From Piliocolobus tephrosceles (Eukaryota > Chordata > Mammalia > Primates > Cercopithecidae): DNA of 64,000 bases. A program made the translations under genes and the position numbers. Below, one piece after another: positions 34,684 to 46,125 of the stretch (position 1 is the first letter of the stretch; every line of letters starts with the position of its first letter). Location of the stretch: assembly GCF_002776525.5 (NCBI RefSeq), contig NC_045434.1, forward strand, positions 116,149,141-116,213,140. Direction: 5' to 3'. The notes under the pieces were generated by a model. It worked only from the letters and a program-made list of their open reading frames with translations, did not search any database and was not told where the DNA came from.

Positions 34684-35603
34684 GTGAATCAACCTAGGTG
34701 CCCATCAGTGATGGATTGGATAAAGAAAATTTGGTATGTATACACCACGGACTAATATGCAGACATGAAAAAGAACAAGCTCATGTTCTTTTGCAGCACC
34801 ATGGATGCACCTGGATGACATAATCCTAAACAATTTAACACAGAAAGCTAAGTATAAATTAACATAGAAAACAAAACATTACATGTTCTGACTTATAAGT
34901 GGGAGTTAAACACTGGGTACTCCTGAATATAAAGATAGCAACAATAGAAACTGGACACTACTAGAACAAGAAGGGAGGAAGGGAGACAAGGGTAGAAAAA
35001 CTATCTATTTGGGTGCAGTTCTCAGTTCTTGGGTGACAGGATCATTCATATCCTAAACCTGTAATGCAATATACATAGGTAACAAACCTGTACATATAGT
35101 GCCTGAGTCTAAAATAAAAGTTGAAGAAAATACAAAATAAATAAATAAATAAAATAAACAGATTCCTCCAAAAGTTAAATTAAATTTTTTAACATAGAAA
35201 TAATTAGAAATTCATTTACATGCAATTTTAACAATAACTAACTAAATAAATAAAAATAAATTGTCATATACGCATTACTTAGTTTTCCCTAGTGGTTACA
35301 TCTTGAAATGTGTAATACAACATCATAAACAAGATAGTGACATTGATACTGTCAAGAACTGAGCCATCACAACAGGATCCCTCATGATGTCTTTTTATAG
35401 TAACACCTATTTCTCCACTCTAAAATGCTGGAAACCACTGATCTGTTCTTTATTTATGTAATTTTGCCATTTCAACTTGTGAATGGATTTATGTAGTATG
35501 TAACTTGTCGGATTAACTTTTATGATTCTGCATAATTCCCCAAGATTCATCCAGATTTTTGTGTGTGTTAATAGATTATTATTTTCTTTTCTTTTTAGAT
35601 TGC

Positions 35604-35953
35604 TGAATAGTAATAGTTTTTGTTTGTTTGTTTGTTTTGTTTGTTTGTTTGTTTTTGTTTTTTGTGACAGAGTCTCGCTCTGTCGCCCATGCTGGAGTGC
35701 GGTGGTTCAATCTCTGCTCACTGCAAGCTCCACCTCCCGGGTTCATGCCATTCTCCTGCCTCAGCCTCCCGAGTAGCTGGGACTACAGGCATCCGCCACC
35801 ATGCCCTGACTACTTTTTTGTATTTTTACTAGAGACGGGGTTTCACCATGTTGGTCAGAATGGTCTCAATCTCCTGACCTCGTGATATGCCCGCCTTGGC
35901 CTCCCAAAGTGCTGGGATTACAGGCGTGAGCCACTGCGCCCGGCCTGAATAGT
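35604..35953 (-). mobile_element. AluY, antisense, with (TTTG)n tail
   Basis: The body ends 'gagccactgcgcccggcc' at 35945. The tail side is a (TTTG)n stretch (35617-35660). The target duplication 'tgaatagt' is at 35604-35611 and 35946-35953. It inserted into the antisense L1M. Confidence 0.94.
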
Positions 35954-36557
35954 GTTTTGTTTTATGAATGTTTGACCACAGACCCGTTAATGAACATCTG
36001 GACTTATCCAGATTTTGACAATAATGGTTAATGCTGTTATAATTATTCATACACAAATTTTTCATGAACATTACTTATTACTTCTGATATTAATGTTCAG
36101 GAGTGCAGCTGCTGGATTGTATAGTGGTTGCATGTTTACTTTTAAGGCCCTGCCATCCAAACTGTTTTCAATAAAAGTTGTAGAATTTTACGTTTTTATT
36201 AGCAATATATGAGTGATTCAGTTTCTCCACATCTTTCCTAGCGTTTGATATTGGCACCTGTTCTTATTTTAGCCGGTGTGATAGGTAGGTAATGACATGT
36301 CATTGTGATTTTAATTTGCATTTCCCTAAGGACTAATAATAAAGAACATATTTTTGTGAGCTGATTTGCTAACTATAGATTCTCTGGTGAAATAGCTATT
36401 CTTTTGTTTTTGCTCATTTTCTAATGAGATTGTTTTCTTACTGTTATCAGTATTCTTTGTATATGGTAGACATTGATTCTTTACTAAATATTTTTAAAAT
36501 ACTTTCTCTCTTTAGCTTGTCTTTTCATTCTCTCTTAAAAATGTCCTTGGTGGGACA

Positions 36558-36862
36558 TTTTTTTTTTTTTTTTTTTTTTTTTGAGACGGAGTCTCGCTCT
36601 GTCGCCCAGGCTGGAGTGCAGTGGCCTGATCTCAGCTCACTGCAAGCTCTGCCTCCCGGGTTCATGCCATTCTCCTGCCTCAGCCTCCCGAGTAGCTGGG
36701 ACTACAGGCGCCCGCCAACACGCCCGGCTAATTTTTTGTATTTTAGTAGAGACAGGGTTTCACCGTGTTAGCCAGGATGGTCTCGATCTCCTGACCTCGT
36801 GATCCGCCCGTCTCGGCCTCCCAAAGTGCTGGGATTACAGGCTTGAGCCACCGCGCCCGGCC
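36558..36862 (-). mobile_element. AluY, antisense, nearly consensus
   Basis: T-run of 25, then an AluY with very few changes that ends 'ggcttgagccaccgcgcc'. Many CpG sites survive, so the insertion is young. It lies in the antisense L1M. Confidence 0.95.
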
Positions 36863-37145
36863 CCAATTTTTTTAAATTTTGATGAATTTCACTTTAAACT
36901 TTTCTTTGTTGTGCTTTGTTGTTTAGTTAAGGACTCTTTGCCAAACTGCAGAGACCCAACTTTGCCTAACTGTAGATCTCCAGATTTTTCTATTTTCTTA
37001 AAGGTTTTATAGTTTTGTGTTTTACATTTAAGCCCATAAACTTTTTTAAGTTAATTTTTGTGTAAGACATGAAGCTTAGGCATTTTGAGTTAATTTTTGT
37101 GTAAGACATGAAGCTTAGGTTATATGAAATGTATTCCATGCTCAC

Positions 37146-37504
37146 CATTAAAATTATTTATAACAGGGTGTATAACTCCCAAATCTGATGAGAATGAGCA
37201 TAGATTAAAGCTTAAAAAAATCATTACATTAAGTAAGGCAAGAGAAGGATAAATTGTTGAAAAGAATTTATAAAAATAGAAAATGTTTAAAAGTCAATTA
37301 AAATAATTCCAATTAAATCTAATCACAATAATTTAACATAAAAATTTGCAAAGCACTAACAATGTGCCAGACACATGGTTTCCATAACAATGCTAATTAA
37401 ACCACATTAATAGATTAAAATGTATGACATATATGTTATTAGAGATAAAAATGGTCACAACCTATTCATAAAGTTTTAATTCAAAGAAAATTATAGAAAT
37501 GAAA
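37146..37504. other. Unassigned AT-rich sequence
   Basis: Sequence between the L1M and the following LTR. It could hold the left part of that LTR or its internal region, but I cannot show this. Confidence 0.35.
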
Positions 37505-37815
37505 TTTTCATACTCTCATTCATGGATTAATGCGTTGTTGGATTAATAGTTTGTCAAGGGAATGAAACAGGTGGCTTTATAAGAAGAGTAAGAGAGACGG
37601 GAGCTAGCAGACAACCTTGTTACCATGTGATGCCGAGTCAACTTAGGACTCTGCAAAGATTCCCTGCTACAAAGAAGGGCCTCATAAGATGCATCTCCTT
37701 GAACTTAGATTTCCCAGTCTATATAATTGTAAGAAATAAATTCATTTTCTGTAAAGATTGTCCAGTTTTAGGTACTCTGTTATATGCAATAGAAAACAGA
37801 GTAAGACAAGGTTAT
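37505..37815 (+). mobile_element. Probable MaLR LTR (MLT1/MST group), sense
   Basis: The landmarks occur in order: 'ggctttataagaagagtaag', 'agcagacaaccttgttaccatg' in shortened form, 'ttgtaagaaataaattcatt' with the poly(A) signal, and 'caatagaaaacagagtaaga' at the end. The left limit is uncertain. Confidence 0.65.
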
Positions 37816-39522
37816 TCTTGAAGAACCTGAGAGGATTCTTGAAAGTAAGTCACTAAAGTGAAGTGTCCCCTATAATATTATGACTACCAGCTGTTTCCTT
37901 AGCCTTCAGCTACTCATCAAAATTAGTATTTCAGTGTTCATATCAGTTTATGACATGGTGGCCTGGGCTGCAAGTAAGCAAAGTTCAGCTAGAACTCATA
38001 TTCACCTGTCTCTCCAAATTTCTGAATTGTAGTTTACTCTGTAAACCGCAGTTCTCTGATGGGTACAATAAAATTAATTAATTTTAAAGTTGTCCACATT
38101 TTTCTTATAGTATGATATTGAGTGCTTATTTGAAAGTTTTGTACATGCCAGAAATGAACTGAAAGCCCAAGCTTAGCCTTTCACCCAACAAAGGAAGATA
38201 TTATCTAAGGTCTGATTCTCTAGATCTAACTCATTTCCTAGGGAAAACATGTTAAACAAAGGCCAAGAGAGAATACTTAGGCTCTCAGTAACTTTTAATT
38301 GCTGACGAAAAATAAGCTTTTTCTTTATTTAGACTATTTTAATATCAGGAATTTCAGAGCAATGGATTGGTTACTCAGATTCTCTGTATTCTTCCATGAG
38401 GCTACATAACTTTGTAATTTTCATGTAATTTTGTGTTAAAATACAATTACTTTATGTTAACATTCATGATTAGTAATTATTGCAAGATTCTGAAAGAATA
38501 TGACATGTTTCAAAAAATTTAAATACCATATCATGAAATATAAGGTATTTTATGGCATTTGCCTTTTATATATTAATACAAGAGTCTTGCCCTGCCAATA
38601 AAATCTATTTGTTTTATTATAGTCATTCTAGCTGTCAAATTTATTACTATATACACCTGGCATGTGAATCTAAATTCTTAGCATTCTCCTTTTATTGAAC
38701 AGAATTTATGATCACTTTCAAAGCTCAATGAAATAAAATAAACAATTTCCAACATGATTCACCAGCAGAGTAGGTGATTATTTTGTTGATATCGTGCACA
38801 GGAGTTTGAGTTTAAAATAACATTTGAAGATTGTTGTAAGAACAGGCTGTTTAGAGGCATGGTGAACCTAATTTAAGTACAAGATGACATCTGGTAGCAC
38901 TATGTTAATTTATTGTTGCTGCAAGGCAGTATTTAGGTGGAAATATTCTATACTAAGCTTATAATTGTCGAAGAAATTTTAGTCAACTCTTGATGTCAAG
39001 TGGCATAATTCAGCATTCTTAGATTATTATTTGGAATTATATACAATTTTAGATTGTTACTGCCACTTGAACCTAATGAACTTTAAATCTGTATATAGTG
39101 ACAGTCCATTGAAATGTCTATGATAATTATGGTTAAACTCTACGTTCCATTCTTCCCTTGCCTCTAATTGAAGAAACTTTGCCATTATCCATAGTAGTCA
39201 TCTCTGTATACAAATGACTGAATGTGAAAATAGTCCCATATCTACATCACTTCATACAGTGTGTTACTTAAAAGTGTGTGTGCAAGCCTATATGCAAATG
39301 AATGCTTTTTGCTTGGGCAAGTTTCATTTTAAAGCAAACCAAGGCTAACTCATATTGTTAACTGGAGACTCATTATGTAAAGAACTCTATCATTTAGCTA
39401 TACTGGTTTGCACTATTAAAAATCACTAAACTATCCAGTGACAGTAATAATGTCTTTTCTTCTTGCTTTAGGCACTGCCATTCACATTGCTAGGTTAAAC
39501 ATAAAAGAAGTTAACATTGTTT
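37816..39522. other. AT-rich stretch, nothing recognised
   Basis: About 1.7 kb without a recognisable transposon, exon or RNA gene. This and the stretch at 47.4-50.0 kb are among the more unique-looking parts of the window. Confidence 0.45.
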
Positions 39523-39836
39523 AACAAATACCCTGGGCCTGGCGCAGAGGCTCACGCCTGTAATCCCAGCACTTTGGGAGAACAAGGTGAGTAGATCACC
39601 TGAGGTCAGGAGATCAAGGCCAGCTTGACCAATATGATGAAACCTCGTCTCTACTAAAAATACAAAAATTAGCCGGGTGTGATGGTGCAATCCTGTAATC
39701 CCAGCTACTTAGGAGGCTGTGGCAGGAGAATTATTTGAACCCGGGAGGTGGAGGTTGCAGTGAGCTGAGATCACTCCACTTCACTTCAGCCTGGGCAACA
39801 AGAGCAAAACTCCATCTCAAAACAAAAAACAAATAC
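39523..39836 (+). mobile_element. Alu, sense, AluS-like, with target duplication
   Basis: The body starts at 39536 ('ggcctggcgcagaggctcac') and ends with an A-rich tail. 'aacaaatac' lies on both sides (39523-39531 and 39828-39836). Confidence 0.93.
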
Positions 39837-41540
39837 GCTCAGCACATTAAATGGACTGTGAATACTATTGTAATGTACTGGTTTACAATCAGATGAAAAG
39901 ATAATGTATATACTCAGAAAATACTTATTGAATAAACTAGTTCTATATGTATAAAATAAACATATTGAGTATTACAGACTAAATGATGCAATAATTACAT
40001 TATTTTTATTAAAAGTGTGTAAAATTGGTCTTTGGTGAAGTTTTATTCAACAAGTTATTGAAAAGTAGGAACACCTAGAGAAATATCTCCCACATGTCTG
40101 AAGTCCAGCATATGTTGCTCTGCAGGGTAAAGAAGGAATAATGACTCTCCTTCCGAGTCATTTGATGAGGTGGAAGTCAATTTACCTCTGAGTAGTTTGT
40201 GGAGAATTTTCTATTCCAATGCACACAAAATAATGTAATGTTTTGTGTTCACATACCTACATATTTTCTAATTTACTTATCTCTATTATGAACATTCTAG
40301 GCCTAAATGCAATGTTGCATATTTTATCTACTTTATATTGCTTTCGTGCTATAAAATTAGAAATTTTAATCACCAAATGGATGCAAAAAGGTATTTAAAA
40401 ATTATAGAAATGTAGCAGGTAGAGCTCTATGGATTTTGTTTTCCTTGTTGAATATAACAATGCAGTAGGTAAGCTAGTAAATCAGAATGAAAATAAAGAA
40501 ATATATTAAAGGAAATTTACCAAAAATCAACAGGAAAGTTTTTACTAAATAACAAAATTCTGAAGCAATTTTCATCAAAATTCCAATAAAATAAACATTT
40601 CTACTATAACAAATATTACTAGCTATGATTGAAGAAAGCTAAAGCTACTGTAATAAGAGATTATAGTTAGCATACTTGTGTTAACACCCAAATCATCAGG
40701 ATTTGTGAATGACATAATTGTATGTGACAAAAACAGGAATAGTTTGTACAATTACTACAGTTACTAAGATAACTTATTATGATGGAGGGATAAAAGTATT
40801 ATAATATGCTGGCTCTAAAGAAAATGAAAAGTTATTCTCTGGAAAATTGTGACAAAACCTATGAAAGGTGTTGGAATATACATATCAGAATTTATACTTG
40901 TATAAAATAAATAATATATTATTAAAGATGTAAAGCATGATGACATAAGGGAGAAGTATATAATATTTACTTAAAACTTTTTTTACAACATGATGTTTTG
41001 AGATTAATTTTTTGGAGTGTTAGTATTTTGAATGTTAACACAAAACAATGTAACGATCAGTATAAATTGATTTATGTTTATCTGGCAAGCTATTGTATAA
41101 CCATGATGAATATTTTTATTTGATGGAAATAGAAGTGTATTCTATTATATGGGTTAAACATATGCTTATTTACAAAACACCAATTACTCTAGCATCTGAA
41201 AATAAATAACAAGAAAGCTGGACCATGCACAAATTTTGACATGTCAATATAAGTGAAATCAAAATAATATGGGAAAATATGGCAAAATAGCAACCAGATA
41301 GTTCACATTCCTAAGTGCTTTGAGCTTCTATATATTAGTAAAGTATTCAAAAAATGTAAAAAAAAAAAAAAAAAAAACAAAATATATGAAGACCAAAAAT
41401 ATGGCATCTACTTTGATAATAATTAGAATTTCAAGTTAAATTATTATGATATATCACTATTGTCTATTAGATGGCAAAATATTCACAAAGAAAAATAATT
41501 TCCACTAGTAGGTACAATGGAGATCATTCTAATGTGCAAA
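39837..41540. other. AT-rich stretch, nothing recognised
   Basis: No firmly recognised element. A 20-A run lies at 41358-41377. The stretch 40440-40640 has an L1-like feel ('caaaattccaataaaataaa') but cannot be aligned by eye. Confidence 0.4.
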
Positions 41541-41884
41541 AGATTGGCCAATTTCCTCACGCCTGTAATCCCAGAAATTTGGGAGGCCGAGGTGGGTGGA
41601 TCACGAGGTCAGGAGATCGAGACCATACTGGCTAACATGGTGAAACCCCGTCTCTACTAAAAATACAAAAAAAAAAAAAAAAAAAAAAAAATTGGCTGGA
41701 CGTGGTGGTGGGCACCTGTAGTCCCAGCTACTCAGGAGGCTGAGGCAGGAGAATGGTGTGAACCCAGAAGGCGGAGCTTGCAGTGACACGAGATTACGCC
41801 ACTGCACTGCAGTCTGGGTGAATGAGCAAGACTCGGTCTCAGAAAAACAAAACAAAACAAAACAAAACAAGATTGGCCAATTTC
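41541..41884 (+). mobile_element. Alu, sense, missing its first ~17 bases
   Basis: The target duplication 'agattggccaatttc' is perfect (41541-41555 and 41870-41884), yet the Alu begins at 'ctcacgcctgtaatcc'. It was therefore truncated at insertion, not later. The middle A-linker has grown to 26 A (about 41667-41691). The tail is (CAAAA)n. Confidence 0.95.
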
Positions 41885-42530
41885 TTCAACATTTTAGGAG
41901 GGAAATCTGAAATAATATATTCAAATTGCAAAATAAATTTATCTTTTAACATTTCATTTTAAGCACCATGTTGCTGTAAAAGCACTTGCAGTAAAAAGAT
42001 TTGTCATATAAGCACTGTATAGAAACATGTTTACAAACTTGTTATTTTATTAGCAAAAACAGGAGACCTGAAGTCTCAATAATAGAGAAGACTTTGGTAA
42101 ACAGTGTGGTATTTGTAACATGCTAATTTGGAGCTCTTAATAAAATCTGGCCTAGAAAGAATTTAAGAATGTATTCTTAAGTGAAAATAACAACAACAAC
42201 TACAACAAACCAGAATAATTGTGTAGTATATTCTCATTTCTAAAATATCAAGCCGTTTGATAATATCACTCACAAAAATATAGCTATACATATTTACCTT
42301 CTAGATTAGTGTGCAAACAAAGCAAAGATAAAAAATGTAAGTGAAAAATTTGAAGACCTCTATCATTAAAACTCTTAGGAAATATATAAATCATGTAAGT
42401 ATTCTTATTAATACAACGTAATTTAATACAACCTCATAATGGAAAGATGAACTGAATATGGCCTATATTATGAGAGAAAGGATTTCTCACATACTAAACT
42501 AGATGTTTCCATCTCCTTATATTTTCATTT
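41885..42530. other. AT-rich stretch, nothing recognised
   Basis: Sequence between the Alu and the antisense L1M. There is a small 'aacaacaacaactacaac' run near 42188-42206, and no other feature. Confidence 0.4.
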
Positions 42531-42534
42531 TTCC

Positions 42535-44655
42535 CCAATTTATTGAGATGCAATTAACAAATTGAAATTGTATATGTTTGTGATGTATTCTATGATATTT
42601 TGATATATGTATATGTTCTAAGATGATTACCACAATCAAGCTGATCAATATGTCCGTCTTTCACATAATTACCATTTTGCATGTGTGTGGTGAAAACATT
42701 TAAGATTTCTACTTTCTTAGCAAAGTACAAGCATGCAATTTAGTCACCAAGTTGTACATTAGATCTTTCGAACTATTCATTCGTCCCAACTGAAACTTTG
42801 TATCCTTTGACCAACATCTCCCTATTTCCACTGCACCCCAGACCCTGGCAATGATCATTCAACTCTGCTTCTGTGAGACAGACTTTTTTAGATGATTTCA
42901 CACACAGTGGGATTATGCAGTGTTTGGTATCTGTGCCTGGCTTATTTCACTTAGCATACTGTCCTCCATTCATCCAATTTGAAACAAATAACAGAATTTC
43001 CTTCTTTTTTAAGGTTAAATAGTATTCCATCTAACCTATTTTAAGGTTAAAAAGTATTCCATGAAATAGTCCATTAAATATGTGTGATATACAAACACAT
43101 ATACATTTTCTTTTCTTTTTTTTCTTTTTTTCTTTTGAGACAGAGTCTTGCTCTGTTGCCCAGGCTGGCATGCAGTGGCGCCATCTCAGCTCACTGCAAC
43201 CTCCTCCTCCTGGGTTCAAGCGATTCTTCTGCCTAACCTCCCGAGTAACTGGGATTACAGATGCCAGCCCCACTCCTGGCCTTTTTTCTTTTTTCTTTCT
43301 TTTTTTTTTTTTTTCAGACAGAGTCTCGCTCTGTCACCCAGGCTGGAATGCAGTGGCACAATCTCAGCTCAGTGCAGGTCCGCCTCCTGGGTTCACACCT
43401 TTCTCCTGCCCCAGACTCCTGAGTAGCTGGAACTACAGGCACCCGCCACCATGCCTGGCTTTTTTTTTTTTTTTTTTTTTTTTTTTAGTAGAGACGGGGT
43501 TTCACCGTGTTAGCCAGGATGGTCTCCATCTCCTGACCGCATGATCCGCCTGCCTTGGGCTCCCAAAGTGCTGGGATTACAGGCGTGAGCCACCGTGCCT
43601 GGCCTAATTTTTGTATTTTTAGTAGAAACGGAGTTTCACCATCTTGGCCAGACTGGTCTTGAACTCCTTAACTCATGATCCACCCACCTTGGCCTCCCAA
43701 AGTCCTGTGGTTAAAGGCGTGAGTCACCACACCCAGCCACGTTTCCTTAATTTACCTGTAGATGGACATTTACATTATCTTTGTATCTGTGCTGTGACAA
43801 ATAATGTTGCAATGTGTTTGAAACTCCAGATATCTCTTTGAAATACTGACTTCAGTTCCTTTGGATATACAACAAAAAAATGGGACTCCTGGATTATATA
43901 ACTTTATTTTTAATTTCTGAGGAACTTCCATAGATTTCTGTAATGCCTGTACCAATTTACACTATGATCAAAACAGTATACAAAAATTTCATTTTCTTCA
44001 CAGTGTTACCAACAATGTTTATCTTTTGACTTTTTATAACTACTTTAACATATAAGAGGTGATAATTCATTATAATTTTAATTTTTCTGTTGATTAGTAA
44101 CATTGTATATTATACCATATACCTGTTGGTCATTTGTATGTCTTTTATTGAGAACTGTCTATTCAGTTCCTCCACCCATTTTATAACTGGGTCTTTTTTT
44201 ATATAGATTTATTTGAGTTTCTTATACAGTTTGCATATTAATTTCTTACTACATACATGGTTGCAAAGATTTTCCTCATCTTTGTAGGCTGCCTTTTTAC
44301 TTTATTATTTTGTCCCTTTGCTGAGCAGATGATTTTTAATTTGACATAGTTCTATTTGTCTATTTTTGCTTTTGTTGCCTGTACTTTTGGGGTTGTAGCC
44401 AAAAAGAATTCATTGCCCAAACCAGTGTCAAAAAGATTTCTCTTTGTTTTCTTCTAGTAGCTTTGCAGTTTCAGGTCTTCTATTTAAGTCTTTAATCCAT
44501 TTTGAGTTGACTTTTATATATGGTGTAAGAGATGGTTCTCATTTCAATCTTCTGCATGTAAATATCCAGTTTACTCAATACCATTTGTTCAAAAGCCTTT
44601 CCTTCCTCTATTATATTTTCTTGGTAACTTTGACAAATATTAATTGATGGCAAAT
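42535..44655 (-). mobile_element. Old L1M, antisense, split by nested Alus
   Basis: Antisense L1 3' UTR phrases: 'tattgagatgcaattaacaa', 'gaccctggcaatgatcattc', 'cttatttcacttagcatact'. They are followed, after the Alus, by 'ttacctgtagatggacattt' and ORF2 phrases to 'aagtctttaatccattttga' (44486-44505). A 32-base-offset tandem repeat of 'ttaaggttaaa(t/a)agtattc' lies at 43009-43062. Part of this copy (44230-44388) recurs at 45967-46125. Confidence 0.85.
43108..43739 (-). mobile_element. Alu inserted into another Alu, both antisense
   Basis: The outer Alu occupies 43108-43280 and 43605-43739. The inner Alu (43281-43604) has its own T-run and ends 'caccgtgcctggcc'. It sits at the outer 'tggc|taattttt' site, a T-rich target. 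The outer copy is more diverged, so it is older. The inner copy carries a 27-T run in place of its middle 'taattttttgtattttt'. Confidence 0.92.
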
Positions 44656-44813
44656 GAATTATGAATTCTGCTAAAATTGAAGTAACAACAAATCTTAAAT
44701 TTATAGTGAATTTTGGGTGGAAGAATGGAGAAATCATCAATGCTTTACCAAAAGTTTATATGGGCAATGCCCCAAAGAAATCATCAGTTTACAAATACCA
44801 AACTCGTTTTAAG

Positions 44814-45247
44814 AAGAAACAAGATGGGCCGGGCGCGGTGCCTCAAGCCTGTAATCCCAGCACTTTGGGAGGACGAGACGGGTGGATCACGAGGTCAGGA
44901 GATCGAGACCATCCTGGCCTACACGGTGAAACCCCGTCTCTACTAAAAAATACAAAAAACTAGCCGGGCGAGATGGCGGGCTCCTGTAGTCCCAGCTACT
45001 CGGGAGACTGAGGCAGGAGAATAGCGTAAACCCGGGAGGTGGAGCTTGCAGTGAGCTGAGATCCGGCCACTGCACTCCAGCCTGGGCGACAGAGCGAGAC
45101 TCCGTCTCAAAANNNNNNNNNNNNNNNNNNNNNNNNNNNNNNNNNNNNNNNNNNNNNNNNNNNNNNNNNNNNNNNNNNNNNNNNNNNNNNNNNNNNNNNN
45201 NNNNNNNNNNNNAAAAAAAAAAAAAAAAAAAAGAAAAGAAACAAGAT
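44814..45247 (+). mobile_element. AluY, sense, Old World monkey type, with gap in its tail
   Basis: The target duplication 'aagaaacaagat' is perfect (44814-44825 and 45236-45247). The body 44827-45112 is close to consensus and the A-tail contains 100 N. It splits the mariner relic, so it is younger than that. Confidence 0.95.
45113..45212. other. Assembly gap, 100 N
   Basis: Exactly 100 N, starting right after the Alu 3' end and followed by A-rich tail. All of the missing sequence should be A-tail, so the real size is unknown and may be far below 100. Confidence 0.98.
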
Positions 45248-45966
45248 AATGTTGAAGATGAAGTCTGCAGTGGCAAACCATTCACATCAATTCGCAAAGA
45301 AAAAATTTATTTTGTACATACCCTAATCGAAGAGCACCAATGATTAACAGCAGAAACAATAACCTACACTATAGATGATCTCAATTGATTCAGCTTATAT
45401 AATTCTGACTGAAAAATTAAAGTTGAACAAGTTTTCCACTTAAAGGGGGCCAAAACTATTGCTCCCAGCTCAGCCGCAGAAAAGAGCAGAGCTTTCAATG
45501 GAAATTTTAAACAATGAGATAAAAATCCTGAATATTTCTTTGAAGAATGATAACAGTGGGTGAAACATGGCTTTACCAATAAAATCCTGGTGACAAAGTC
45601 TAATCAAAACAATAGCTACCAAGAGGTGGTAGGTGGTCCAGTCAAAGCAAAAGTGGACTGCTCAGGAGCAAAATCATGGCAAAACTCCCTTGGAGATGCT
45701 TAAGGCAATTTGCTTGTTGACTTTCTGGAAGGCCAAAGCACAGTAACATTTGACTATTACGAAAGTGTTTTGAGAAAGTTGATTGAAGCTTTAGCAGGAA
45801 AAAAAAAAAAAAAAAAAAATGCCTGGGAAATCTTCACCTGAGAGTCCTTTTCCATTATGATAGTCTCATGCTCATTCCTTTCATCAAATGACGGCAATTT
45901 TATGAGAGTTTTGATAATCATTGGGTGTCTACCATATAGTCCTGATTTGGCTCCTTCTGAACTATT

Positions 45967-46125
45967 TTTGCATATTAATTTCTTACTACATACATGGTTG
46001 CAAAGATTTTCCTCATCTTTGTAGGCTACCTTTTTACTTTATTATTTTGTCCCTTTGCTGAGCAGATGATTTTTAATTTGACATAGTTCTATTTGTCTAT
46101 TTTTGTTTTTGTTGCCTGTGCTTTT
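45967..46125 (-). repeat. 159-bp copy of nearby L1 inside the mariner
   Basis: Aligns without gaps to 44230-44388 (offset 1,737) with three mismatches, at 46028, 46106 and 46120. It sits between mariner phrases 'ctccttctgaac' and 'taggttttaaaaaacacc'. No A-tail and no target duplication are seen. Confidence 0.93.

Larger units (their letters stand above)
31801..35165 (+). mobile_element. Older L1, sense, interrupted by several insertions
   Basis: Sense ORF2 sequence runs from 31801 and reaches 'ccattaccaggtatataccc' near 33665-33684. It resumes at about 34303 ('gtgcactgacacgttcatca') and 34684 and ends in an A-rich tail near 35165. The interruptions are an antisense AluY, an antisense L1 piece and a sense Alu. 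Near 32280-32340 the order is disturbed, so this may be two L1 copies joined. Confidence 0.85.
35170..37145 (-). mobile_element. Old L1M, antisense, interrupted by two AluY
   Basis: Antisense landmarks of the L1 3' UTR and ORF2 end occur in order: 'gattctgcataattccccaa', 'ggagtgcagctgctggattg', 'ttgcatttccctaaggacta', 'attctttgtatatggtagac' and 'gttaatttttgtgtaagaca'. The last phrase is tandemly duplicated (37049-37119). Together with the preceding sense L1 it forms a tail-to-tail arrangement. Confidence 0.82.

Noticed and set aside
35522..36802. Several plus-strand frames of 65-115 codons
   Set aside because: They are the familiar antisense-Alu peptides (for example 'ETESRSVAQAGVQW') in AluY copies.
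43080..43544. 154-codon plus-strand frame
   Set aside because: It is entirely the antisense reading of two nested Alus with long phenylalanine runs from T-tracts.
44887..45297. 136-codon minus-strand frame
   Set aside because: It is an Alu reading across the 100-N gap, so its continuity is artificial.
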